From NCBI GenBank assembly GCA_964030475.1, contig CAXIPT010000003.1, forward strand, positions 6,014,467-6,078,466: a stretch of DNA of 64,000 nucleotides, in the 5' to 3' direction. Within the stretch, counting starts at the first letter, position 1. Each line of letters starts with the position of its first letter. The position numbers were made by a program, and so were the translations under genes. The stretch is from Tethya wilhelma. Lineage: Eukaryota > Porifera > Demospongiae > Tethyida > Tethyidae. Positions 25,091 to 36,100 of the stretch are shown here, in pieces. The notes beneath the pieces are model-generated. The model was not told where the DNA came from. It did not search any database and saw only the letters and a program-made list of their open reading frames with translations.

Positions 25091-26490
25091 GCTATTGTGC
25101 GTTATTTAGAATTGACTGTACATAGTTTTCGCTTATCAGAACATGCAGAAAGAGCAGAGCTGATTTACTTTGTAAGGCATATCCACATTGTCATGTATGA
25201 GCATGCATATAGCCAAAATTATTGACAGTCAAAAATTTGACAGTTTGTTCTGCAGAACATAAAATAAAATATTGATGAATTTAAATTTGATGATTTGCAC
25301 ATACGCACAGTATATTCATATATGGCGACCAAAATATAGATGGATTTAAATTTGATAATTTGGACCTTGACTTTCAAACCTTCATTTCAAAATCTCGTCA
25401 ATATTTCTGGCTATAACTAGGGCACCAAGGTATAATTAAGTACCTTTAGTTCTCATTTATTTGATTTTGGAGACCAGGCCCTCCCCGTACTTAGCAAAAA
25501 AAAGCATGCACGGAAAAGCTGAGTAGAAGAACTGGCTTACAAGGCTAGTCATAGATACAACCAATTAAAAATTATACCAAATAATTATATGTAGCGACAT
25601 ACGGATGGTCGAATTGTAAACAGTAATGAAGCAAGATAGAATACTTAACACTTCTAAAGTGGACGGGTTAAATTAATGACCTTTGAACCAAAAATACGGG
25701 TACAAAATTTATACGTGTGTGCAAGCGTAAGTGCAACTTCAGCACTTTTTTTTTTCAGGAAGCTTGTATCTATGAACTTTGAATTAGCTGTGCAGACAGG
25801 TAAGGTATTGCCCAACATAGATATGAACTACTAACTTAAAACCTTGAAATGGGCATGGCGCTATAGGCTCATAAAGCAACAAAGGTCACGATCACGACCA
25901 TCGCTTTTAGTAGCTTGTTTTCTCCAGAGTCCTACAGAGTACAAGGTTAGTACTTTATATATTACTGCAGGGATAGCTAGGCTATAAGGCTATACCATCG
26001 CTTTTGGGATTTAATTAGGCTAGCTAGTTTTTTGCTCATAAGTCTTTCATGGTCGCATTAGTCGCGATCGCGATTTTCGGTTTTAGTTTCTCATTTTCTC
26101 TATGGTCTTAGCTAGTAGAGGCTAGTACTTGCTACGTTAGTGCAATAATATCTAGACTATATGACCATAGCATCGCTTTTGTAACTCTGTTCAACTAGCT
26201 GACAAAAAAGCCTAAGACGCTAAGCTTTGTAATATAATTAAATATGCATCATGAAAATGTGACAATCGTCTTCTGGAAGTGGTACGTATGAATAATTATG
26301 TCACGGATTCGTGACAATCGTCCTCTAAGTGTTAAAGGGACCTTGTGCAAGTAAATCTTCCTGTGCTCACCATGTAGCATTCACTATATTCAATTATATA
26401 TGCTACACACTGGGAGATTTTTTGAATAACTATAGCCAATCGATCTAGTGGGCATGCAATACCTGAGTTCATCATCANGGAAAGGTACTT

Positions 26491-26492
<2 letters not shown>

Positions 26493-26545
<53 letters not shown>
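26493..26545. repeat. (CA)n microsatellite
   Basis: About 53 bp of pure CA lies about 20 bp upstream of the acceptor of the first recognised MRPS31 exon. Confidence 0.95.
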
Positions 26546-26547
<2 letters not shown>

Positions 26548-26566
26548 ATCAACTTTACTCTCACAG

Positions 26567-28161
26567 CAAAGATCCTGAACAAACAGATACTCTACAAGCT
26601 GACTTATTAAAGTAAGTTGACTAACTACTCAATTTTTGCATTTCATGTAGTACCACATCTACCCAATCCTCACGACTGCACACATTGCAGTGATCTACTT
26701 AGTGATATTAAGATGAAGTCTGTATCAGGGCAGTCTGAGATGGACAGTGGGACTCGTCGACTGAAGACAACTGGTGACCCAGTGGATTTCACTCCATCTG
26801 GTGGGAAACGGCTAGGATGGTTCACTGCTCCTTTGCCTGAGCCCACCTCACCAGAGAAGAATACACTAGCTGAGGTAGCCTCGTTCCCAGGCTCTCTCCC
26901 AGTGAATATTTATGCACGCACGCGCGCAAAAATAAGAAGGGAGAGAGCCTGGTATGCGAAATCACGTGAATGACATTCCCCGTAGAGAGACAGTAGAGAG
27001 AGTTTGTATGGTTTCTCTACTACAGCATACTAATTTTTCTGCGCGCTATGTCATTCACGTGATTTCACATACCAGGCTCTCTCCCTTCCTATTTTTCAGC
27101 GTGTAGTATTCAGGGAGAGAGCCTGGGAACGAGGCTAAGCTGAGGTACACTGTATAGTCTGCAAAGCCATTAAAATTTTGTAATGTTGCTTAGATTAAGA
27201 TTTTTTTGATTGTTTTGATTGAAATGTTTATACTATTGAATTGAATTGACTATGATGGTCCTCCCCTCAAGAGATGTCTTTCTTAATGTTTCTTTCAGGA
27301 AGATGAACAGAAGAAGCTGAAGGCCTTACTCTTGCTGAAACCCAGATCTTACTTTGAAGATCTCCTAGAAGGAAACAATGTCAGATACCCTCGGAATTTT
27401 CCCATTGACAATGAGGACTATGATCAGTGAGTGGGTAGAACCAGTGACCACATGACATTGCACTGATAGCCTTGTTCCCAGGCCTTCCCCTCTTTGCATA
27501 TTAATGAAATATTTGTGAGAAAGGAGCCAGTAATGTACTGATGAGGCATCATTGTTGTCGCGTCAATTCAATGTGTAGTCATGGGGAAAAATAGCCTGTG
27601 GCTTACTGGGTAGGTGGGTGTTTGGTTGTGTCCTGCCGTGGGGCGTAGGTGTCATGGGTGTTCCCGTCTAACCCAATTTCATCACAATGACTATGTAAAT
27701 GAGAATAATTGTTTGACAACAGACTAACCTAATCAATTTGGAGGGTCAGTTCATTCAATATTGGACATAATTATCATCTTATTATTCTATTCAGTGGGGA
27801 AGAAGCAGACGTGGGGTTTGAAGATCATGTTCTCTTGGATCACTACCTGAAGGACTTTCCCAAAAGAGGTTGGTTGTTATACATGACACAATCTATGTAC
27901 TTAGCTTATCGTCTCCCTCAATCTCCTGTAGGGAAAGGTGCATTTTTGCTCAACAGATATGTTGATTTGACTACAAACTGTAATGTGTTAATAATGATAT
28001 TAACTATACGCATGCACACAGGCCCGGTACGGCATTTCATGGATCTTGTTGTGACAGGTCTGTCAAAGAACCCTCACTACACAGCAGCTGAGAAGAGAGA
28101 GTACATTCAGTGGTACAAGGACTACTTCTCACAGTTCAGTGAATCCGAACTACAGCAATAA
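26567..28161 (+). CDS. MRPS31: Mitochondrial ribosomal protein mS31, 5' end not identified
   Basis: Recognised exons are 26567-26611, 26691-26874, 27299-27426, 27795-27868 and 28022-28161, joined in frame. The C-terminal part, FPKRGPVRHFMDLVVTG then LSKNPHYTAAEKREYIQWYK, is diagnostic of MRPS31 (human [23 protein letters not shown]). The upstream GFEDHVLLDHYLKDFPK and DLLSDIKMKS segments also match. The protein is a small-subunit mitoribosome component. The N-terminal part with the mitochondrial targeting sequence was not found; it should lie upstream of 26567. A 262-bp transposable element sits at the donor of the second recognised exon. Confidence is high for the family and moderate for the first two exons. 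Confidence 0.85.
26876..27137. mobile_element. 262-bp MITE with 8-bp target duplication at a splice donor
   Basis: The ends TAGCCTCGTTCCCAGGCTCT and AGAGCCTGGGAACGAGGCTA are perfect inverted repeats, with further inner inverted sequence (TCACGTGAATGACAT and its complement). The flanks AGCTGAGG at 26868-26875 and 27138-27145 are a direct duplication. It inserted exactly at the exon/intron edge of MRPS31. The same terminus family occurs at 14750-14836 and as a compact hairpin at 43383-43408. Confidence 0.92.
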
Positions 28162-30237
28162 CTTGGGTTTATTTATTGCTACATTCATCCACATCTTTAG
28201 CACCATCTTTTGAGAATTTGCACAGTCATATAGATATTGATATCACTCTGATTACAAATTGAATACTTATTGCAAATTTATTTGTGTAGTCTCAATGGGT
28301 CTGTTGTAATGTGTTTGTGTTTTGATCAAGCTAGGTCATCAATCATGCATGTGTGGTTGTGTCAACATTTGAACAAACATGTTTTTCCTTGTAGTCACAT
28401 CAATGTGTTTGTCATCATTGAGCAATAATTTTGTTAAGGTTAGGTGAGGGTTATTATATATATATATAGTTATGTAATGGTTAATAACTAAAATAATTAT
28501 ATATGACTTGTATTATATGTATTCATGAGATTCATGAGATTCATGAGAGACAATAATAATGTATTGGGCAGTACAAACCTACAGAGTTTGGATCTCTTCC
28601 ATGCACTCAAGACCCCACCACCTGAGAATGTCTGAAGAGAAAAAAAATCTGATTTCTTCACTGTTGAATATAAATTACAGAAGACACTGTCTTGTTTATA
28701 TAGCTACATTGATTGAGAATCGAAATAAAATGCTAACAAAGTAGTGACCTGGAACACTGTTGTTTTTTTCTTCTTCTAGATTCTTGATAGCCATCGATCT
28801 CCATGAGCAATCTCACACACATAAGTTATGTCCATGAATCCTTGGGATGGGTCTATACCTTAATAGTGAATCCTAACCTATAAGGTAAGTTTGTGTCCAC
28901 AGTTATGTCTACCACTTCACACATAACATAATTGGGTCTTATTACAATAATATTATGACAATTTACTTACAAGTACAACACTAAAGGATGCACTAGAGCA
29001 TTTCCTCATTGACTGTGGGGTTTTAAGATTGGTCCACATGCAAGGCTTGGTTTTCAGGATACATACCTAGCATACCTCCTATTGCAAGTTGAGCAACAAG
29101 CTTCAATCTAATGAAATACACTATACCTAGTGTGTGACTGTTTTCACTCTTCAGACACAAGTTAAATGGCCAGCCCATCTTATACAATCCATGATGCTAA
29201 TCAGTGTTTCATTTAGAAAAATTCTGAAAGGGGTGGGGGGTGGGGCAAAATAATACTTATGAAAACTTTGGGGGGCAGAAAGACATTAGACACCACACGA
29301 TCTAGGGGGGTCTGGGGGCATGCCCCCCAGAAATTTTAGATGACCTGAGATCACTTCTGGTGCATTTTCAGGCCATTTTTGAGGTCAGTTTCAAGCCTGG
29401 TGCTGACACAACACTTATACAAGTGACCTAGCAATAGTTTTGTCTTGAAAACATTGAACATGTGAAACAGAATGGGTAGAAGAATGGCTGTTTAGCACGT
29501 AAAATAATTCTTTTAAGAGTGTGTATACATCATAANATACATGGAAATTTCAGGGGGGGCAAGACTTTCAGCAAGAGGCCCCAAATGAATGCTCCACTTG
29601 CACTCACTCACTGGCCATGGGTTTAAATTTGATTTTTGCAACAGATTTATACATGCAACACCAACTGATTAAGATCTACCCCAATGACGCAGCTGTATAC
29701 CAACAGTGCATGCATGTAGACACACCACCTCCAATTATTGACATTTCCATGTCATCATGACACGTGCACATTAAGGCATTAACCACCACTTCCTATACAC
29801 AACGTACTAACCTGTTTGTTTACTATTGGACCATAAATATTTTAGTTCGCATAGTTTAGAGCTACACACAGGTCAATCGACAATGACACTGGGTTCCCCT
29901 GTAACAACAGATACACCTCAGAACACAAATAGTTTTGGCTGGAAGAACTGGGAGGGGTGTTGATGGAGGCAGGTATAGGAACACAATGAGGGCATCAACA
30001 TTAAATTATCACAATTACATTATTAATGCAACTATGGTGTTGAGCTGACAGGATATTGGACTGTTCTTAAGCATCATCTGAAGCTCCATTGGCATTCACT
30101 ATAATAGCACTTAAAGCATTTCAGATTTCCCATTCTACAGGAAAGACTTTGCAGTGTATGTATCACTAATCTATTAAATCAAAGATTGTTAACTACTTCA
30201 GTTGCCGAATCAATCAAGAATTTAAACTACATGTGAA
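28162..30237. other. Intergenic region, no gene seen
   Basis: The MRPS31 3' end and AT-rich spacer come first. An interspersed repeat at about 29215-29590 has the palindrome CTGGGGGCATGCCCCCCAG and G-rich tracts. No open frame with recognisable content was found on either strand. Confidence 0.5.
29215..29590. repeat. G-rich interspersed repeat
   Basis: It has G-rich runs (GGGGTGGGGGGTGGGGC), GGGGGTCTGGGGGCATGCCC followed by CCCAGAAATTT, and a final GGGGGGGCAAG block with one N at 29535. It looks like a diverged mobile-element copy; no termini were identified. Confidence 0.45.
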
Positions 30238-33200
30238 ATGGAGAACAAGAAAATAATTCTGCCATTCTTGGTGCTGCTTGTGTCTGCATTGGATACTGCA
30301 TTTGGTCGTAAGTGAATTAATTTCACCTTGCATAAAGTAAATTATACAACTATATATCATTAAATGCAGTGTATTTTAAAGTATTTCTTAACAAACAATA
30401 TTACTTTACAATTTTTGCAGAGATCTCCGTTTTAGCTCTTGACCCAATGCAAACCATACCCTCGCCATTCCAAGGAGTGACCACATTGGAGATTTTCATC
30501 TGCATACTGGATCCACCAACACTGGAGGCCGATGACTACACTGCAAGATGGATCACACCCACCGGAGACATTCTCACCCAAGAGAGCACTGATCCGAGCA
30601 GGACAGTTTTCAACGCTCCAGACCTTCAGGTGGACGGTATTGAAGGCACCGTGCCTAGCACTGTACTCTTTGTGCAAATGCTCTCCTACACTGATTCCGG
30701 GAACTACACGTGTGAGGCAAAGAGCACAAGTGAGACTGATCCCGATCCTATTTCAGCCCTCATACAACTTGAACTGTTAGGTAAAAATGGCTAAAACAAT
30801 AACACAAGCAAATAGTGCCCGGACATAGGCAGCTGGTATTGCGGGCACATACTGTAGCCATGGGACAACATTTTGTCTGTGCACAATATGCATCTAATAT
30901 TTTGTGTTACTTCATCTACTGTTGACTCTTTGCAGTGACTTTGAAAACGGACACACCACTAGTGAACATTTCGGTCAGTAGCCAGACAGAAGCAGAGCTC
31001 CGATGTGAAATGCGAGACTACATTCGACCCGATGAAGATCTTGTATGGTACGATCTTGACTTCCAGCCGATTGTGAGTGGCATGAACCGCCGTACCATCA
31101 CCTTCAGAGACGGTACTCCAGATACTGCTCAAAATGGTGGAGTATTTCTCACCTCATCTCGGGTGGCAGTGCTGACTATTTCTGATCCACAAGTTTCAGA
31201 TTCAGGAAATTATATCTGCATTGTTCAAGGAACTCGGGAGGGAGTAGGTGCTGAACTGATAGTCAATGGTAAGCTATACTAATTCCACAGAGTAAAAAAA
31301 AACACTGTGACAGTTCAATGTTGACACTGATATGTATTTCAGGGTTACCTACAACTGATGAACCTGTTACAACTGAGGCACCCACAAGCAGAGCTACTGA
31401 TACACCAACCACCATCCCTACTACCACAGAGGCCACTACAGAGGCTCAAACTACCATTCCCATAACTACAGAAGCTCAAACTACTATTTCCACAACTACA
31501 GAAGCTCAAACTACCACCCCCAGTACTACAGAAGCTCAAACGACCACCCCCAGTACTACAGAAGCTCAAACTACCAATCCCACAACTACAGAAGCTCAAA
31601 CTACCATTTCCACAACTACAGAAGCTCAAACTACCATTTCCACAACTACAGAAGCTCAAACTACCATTCCCACAACTACAGAAGCTCAAACTACCATTCC
31701 CACAACTACAGAAGCTCAAACTACCATTCCCACAACTACAGAAGCTCAAACTACCATTCCCACAACTACAGAAGCTCAAACTACCATTCCCACAACTACA
31801 GAAGCTCAAACTACCATTCCCACAACTACAGAAGCTCAAACTACCATTCCCACAACTACAGAAGCTCAAACTACCATTCCCACAACTACAGAAGCTCAAA
31901 CTACCATTCCCACAACTACAGAAGCTCAAACTACCATTCCCACAACTACAGAAGCTCAAACTACCATTTCCACAACTACAGAAGCTCAAACTACCATTTC
32001 CACAACTACAGAAGCTCAAACTACCATTCCCACAACTACAGAAGCTCAAACTACCATTCCCACAACTACAGAAGCTCAAACTACCATTCCCACAACTACA
32101 GAAGCTCAAACTACCATTTCCACAACTACAGAAGCTCAAACTACCATTTCCACAACTACAGAAGCTCAAACTACCATTCCCACAACTACAGAAGCTCAAA
32201 CTACCATTCCCACAACTACAGAAGCTCAAACTACCACCCCCAGTACTACAGAAGCTCAAACTACCATTCCCACAACTACAGAAGCTCAAACTACCATTCC
32301 CACAACTACAGAAGCTCAAACGACCATCCCCAGTACTACAGAAGCTCAAACTACCATTCCCACAACTACAGAAGCTCAAACTACTATTTCCACAACTACA
32401 GAAGCTCAAACTACCACCCCCAGTACTACAGAAGCTCAAACGACCACCCCCAGTACTACAGAAGCTCAAACTACCAACCCCACAACTACAGAAGCTCAAA
32501 CTACCATTTCCACAACTACAGAAGCTCAAACTACCAACCCCAGTACTACAGAAGCTCAAACTACCATTCCCACAACTACAGAAGCTCAAACTACCACCTC
32601 CAGTATTACAGAAGCTCAAACTACCATCCCCACAACTACAGAAGCTCAAACTACCATTCCCAGTACCACAGAAGCTCAAACTACCATTCCCACAACTACA
32701 GAAGCTCAAACTACCATTCCCAGTACCACAGAAGCTCAAACTACTATTTCCACAACTACAGAAGCTCAAACTACCATCCCCAGTACTACAGAATCTCAAA
32801 CAACCATCCCCAGTACTACAGAATCTCAAACAACCATCCCCAGTACTACAGAAGCTCAAACTACCATCCCCAGTACTACAGAATCTCAAACAACCATCCC
32901 CAGTACTACAGAAGCTCAAACTACCATTTCCACAACTACAGAAGCTCAAACTACCATTTCCACAACTACAGAAGCTCAAACTACCATTTCCACAACTACA
33001 GAGAATCGAATGACCAGCACAGAATCTGTCATCACAACCAACTCACGCGAAACAACAGAGAATTCTGTGTCTACAGAAGCAACTACAGTGGGTGAGGTGT
33101 CAAACACGGAAGGTACAGAGACTCCTTCAACAAGCTCTTCAACAACAGCTGGAACAGAAGCAACACCAAATACAATGACTGATGCAACAAATGCAAGAAC

Positions 33201-33318
33201 CACAGAACAGACAGACATGGAAGATATGATAACAACTAGTGGAGCAACAACACCAAGACTCATTCATCCCCTCTTAGTAGCTAGCTCACTGCTCTCAATT
33301 TACTATATGTTGTTGTAA
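30238..33318 (+). CDS. Secreted/GPI-type Ig-domain mucin, 4 exons, about 912 aa
   Basis: Exons are 30238-30307, 30421-30780, 30936-31268 and 31343-33318, joined in frame. A signal peptide (MENKKIILPFLVLLVSALDT) is followed by two Ig-like domains, one per exon. Each ends in the D-S-G-N-Y-x-C motif of the F strand (DSGNYTCEA and DSGNYICIV). Next come about 52 tandem 10-residue repeats of the form TTEAQTTIPT, a Ser/Thr-rich stretch, and a hydrophobic C-terminus (LLVASSLLSIYYMLL) without a charged tail, which suggests a GPI-attachment signal. The Thr-rich repeats should be densely O-glycosylated. This is a rod-like cell-surface adhesion or recognition protein; no orthologue is claimed. The next gene downstream has a related Thr-rich, membrane-anchored design. 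Confidence 0.85.
31441..33000 (+). repeat. Coding minisatellite, about 52 units of 30 bp
   Basis: Tandem 30-bp units (GAAGCTCAAACTACCATTCC plus CACAACTACA) differ mainly at the I/T/N and P/S codons. Long runs of identical units (31651-31950) point to recent expansion. The array is in frame throughout, so length changes keep the protein open. The 544-codon opposite-strand frame here is a shadow of this repeat. Confidence 0.97.
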
Positions 33319-33703
33319 CAGTGTAACAGAATGCTTTTCCCTTTCATTTCTCACTGATAAAGATGTTAAGTGAGAGTTCATTTCTTATATTACATGGCTA
33401 CATGCACACATGAAAGTTCATTGGAAAAAAATCTTGAGATGCACCTAAAACACAACATGATATAATCTTGTGCATGTACATTCACGCGTACCATTAAAGC
33501 TTGCTAACTCAGCTACAGAGCAGAGGTGTATGAATAGTCATAAGGGTACATGGAGTTGTACCAATCTATGTACAGAATGATCAAAGTACACAGAAAGAAT
33601 TTCTGATACCCACACCCATTTGACAATAGTGACAAAACGAACTTCATCTTAGCGAGCAAGAATCGCTAAAGAACTCCAACCTACACAGCCTCAATGGTAG
33701 AAG

Positions 33704-34596
33704 ATGGATGATATTTTTAAACTTTTACTGTTCATATTACTTCTGTGCAAAGGTAGGTGGCTAGCTATAATATAGATAGAATATTGAGCTATTTATGAGG
33801 TTTGGTATGATAATGCTATATATTACTCTCAATATTCTGTTATGAATAAACAGAACGTGAAATTGTGCCAAATGCCACTACTGAAGCCGAAGACCAAGCC
33901 ACTCCATCTGGTATGGGGCCTACAACTATGAACACAACCAACATAAGCTTGAGCACAACCCCACCATCACAAGACACTACCACTGCCACTACTAGAGAAC
34001 CAAACCCTGGTGTCACCACTGGTGATGGGAATACCACAACAACTCAAATCATCATTGTAAACCCAGAAGGTAGGTAAAGGTAGCAACATGGGAGACAAGG
34101 CACATAGAAATGAAAGCAATCACAATGATAGGTAATGTGGACAAGGTTAATAATTACAATATGCTACTGACATACTGTATAGTGGGAAAATTTCACGGTG
34201 TATAACGTTCACGGATGTCTCTCGTCAAACATTTTGACATTTTTTAACTTTTGTGGATGAGCTGTGCGATGCCCATACATATAGACATTACAGAGAATTT
34301 CATGGATAACAAACTTTTCCACTATACGGTATTGTATAAAAATTCTCCAATAAGCAAAACTGGGAGGTGTACAGTATCTAACATTTAACTCTGACAATCA
34401 CAATCAACACAGACTTTCTTGTCTTATTCCTTTAGAGCCCCTCACACCCAGAGGGAACACTCCAGTCATAGTCGGTGCAGCCATAGGCTCAGCTGTGGGA
34501 GCAGCTCTCCTCCTCATAAGCATGGCCATCATCAGCACCATGATCTACCAACAGAGGAGAAGACAAAAGCCCACACCTCCTACCAACCCCGCTTAG
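33704..34596 (+). CDS. Small Thr-rich single-pass membrane protein, 3 exons, about 141 aa
   Basis: Exons are 33704-33752, 33854-34069 and 34436-34596. All junctions are GT-AG and in frame. The protein has a signal peptide (MDDIFKLLLFILLLCK), an ectodomain of about 75 residues rich in Thr/Ser with N-glycosylation sequons (NAT, NTT, NIS), a transmembrane helix (VIVGAAIGSAVGAALLLISM) and a basic tail (QQRRRQKPTPPTNPA). No conserved domain was recognised. The layout resembles a short mucin-like surface protein, a smaller counterpart of the Ig/mucin gene just upstream on the same strand. Confidence 0.72.
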
Positions 34597-34890
34597 AACT
34601 GAGATAGCTACAAGAACGTGTGTTGTGCACACTAAGGAAACACATACATTAAGGTGTGGAGCAATATAAACACATGCCATCTCACAACTTACATGTACAA
34701 TAATAATAGTCCTAGTGTAAGATAGTTGTGTAATACAACATGTGCATTGCAACACAGATAATGTAACCAAAGCAACAACATGTATACATACACTATATAT
34801 CATCTAACGTCATCACTATTGTATATGTGTGTATGCTTACAATTCACAAGAGTTACACATTCTGAGAACCATAGGGTGATAATGTTATAA

Positions 34891-35956
34891 TCATACAGCT
34901 GCACTCTCATTCTTAGTAGGCTCTTTAGCATTCTCTACAGTTCTTTGATCATTAGAGGAGCTAGTATGATTATTACCAGTCATCTTTCGTCCAAACTTTT
35001 TTGACTTATGTCTTCGTTTAGAAAACCTCTTCTGGTGCTTCTCAGGAACTTCTGGCGGCCTGCCTTCCATAATTCTTTTTGCTTCTTTAATGGCTCTCTC
35101 CTGAAATGGATAACAAACATACAGCCCAAACACATGCAGTCACAGATATATAATCTCTTAATTTGTGTATAGTCAGATCAGCTAGGTTTGCTCTGAACTT
35201 ACTCTTTCTCCTATTACAAGCTTTATCTTCGCCATTGACTTCCTGACCTACACAAGGAAAGAGGAAATATCTTAATTCAGACATCAGCTCTCAACCATCC
35301 ATCAGCAATTGACATGGTAACGTGGAGCACATTCAGGTTTACCTTCCACATTCTCTCTGGAGCAGGCATGATGAAACCAGCTCTTTTGGCTTCTTGTTTC
35401 AGTGTTAGCAACATATTCCTCTCCTTAAGAAGGACATACCTACATAACACAAAAGTGCAAATGTGCAACAATTAAATATAGCATATGCAATGCATACATA
35501 TATTACTAAACTAACCAAAGCTTATGTAAGTCTTCATTGCTTTTGTGTCTTAGTATACGTGCCTCCCATCTGTTGCCTACATTTGAATACAATCATATCA
35601 TACACATACACAATGCAAGTGGTTGGATCTGCAACATAATGTATGCCGTAAACAGTGCATGGTACATAGTATTGTCACTCATGTCATGCCTCACCAGTAT
35701 GCTCTCCTTCCTCGATGATGTCATCTGTTTTAGGAAAGAACTCTTCCAGTCCCCTACTTGCAGGTGAACTGTGGAAGAGCTGTGCACTCAAACGCCACAG
35801 AGAACAAAAGCATGGTGTGCTCCAATTAGAGTTTACTTGTAAACGACCATAAGTGGAGTCCAATCTAAGTGACGAACAGAGTTTCACTTGATTTTCTTGG
35901 AGCTGCACTCTGCTAGCACCAACAAAAGATGCCCAAGATCTCCAAAACAACCTCAT
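34891..35956 (-). CDS. MRPL47: Mitochondrial ribosomal protein uL29m, 5 exons, 224 aa
   Basis: Exons, 5' to 3': 35956-35695, 35576-35516, 35439-35343, 35247-35203, 35100-34891. The joined frame contains SRGLEEFF, then [11 protein letters not shown] followed by [19 protein letters not shown], matching human MRPL47 almost residue for residue. [10 protein letters not shown] and the basic C-terminal part follow ([15 protein letters not shown]). Uncharged, Arg-containing N-terminal residues fit a mitochondrial presequence. It is the L29-family protein of the large mitoribosomal subunit. The start at 35956 is the first ATG in frame; the frame stays open slightly upstream without an ATG. It shares a 144-bp divergent promoter region with WASHC3. 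Confidence 0.93.
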
Positions 35957-36100
35957 TCGATCTGTACTCCACACACAGAAAGCCACGTGGGTGAAAATTA
36001 ACGCACTAAAGGCAGTAAAGGGGATACCCCATTATTTCAAAACATTACGTCATCCGGACCAAGCAGATATCTTTGCACACAGCACACGATTTTTTAAACC
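35957..36100. promoter_or_regulatory. Divergent (bidirectional) promoter interval MRPL47/WASHC3
   Basis: Only 144 bp separate the two start codons on opposite strands. Both 5' UTRs and both core promoters must therefore overlap or abut here. No TATA box is evident. The assignment rests on spacing alone. Confidence 0.6.

Larger units (their letters stand above)
23525..26566. other. Repeat-rich intergenic region
   Basis: No gene was supported. The region holds an inverted pair (about 23865-23905 plus and 24255-24305 minus) whose translations are similar (NMLKSMEKYKER versus NVLKSMEKYEEG), and AT-rich palindromic sequence between them. It also has a (GTCT)n run at 24856-24905 and a copy of the repeat also present near 20630-20865. 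Unidentified 5' exons of MRPS31 could lie at its right end. Confidence 0.4.

Noticed and set aside
27811..28021. Read-through of MRPS31 intron (WLLYMTQSMYLAYRLP)
   Set aside because: It interrupts the conserved FPKRG-PVRHF junction and is flanked by GT and AG, so it is intron.
31345..32979. 544-codon minus-strand frame with SLSFCSCGNG repeats
   Set aside because: It is the exact antisense shadow of the TTEAQTTIPT minisatellite; the plus strand has signal peptide, Ig exons and proper splicing.
34209..34397. Minus-strand 62-codon frame in the intron of the Thr-rich gene
   Set aside because: No motif, short, and inside a supported intron.
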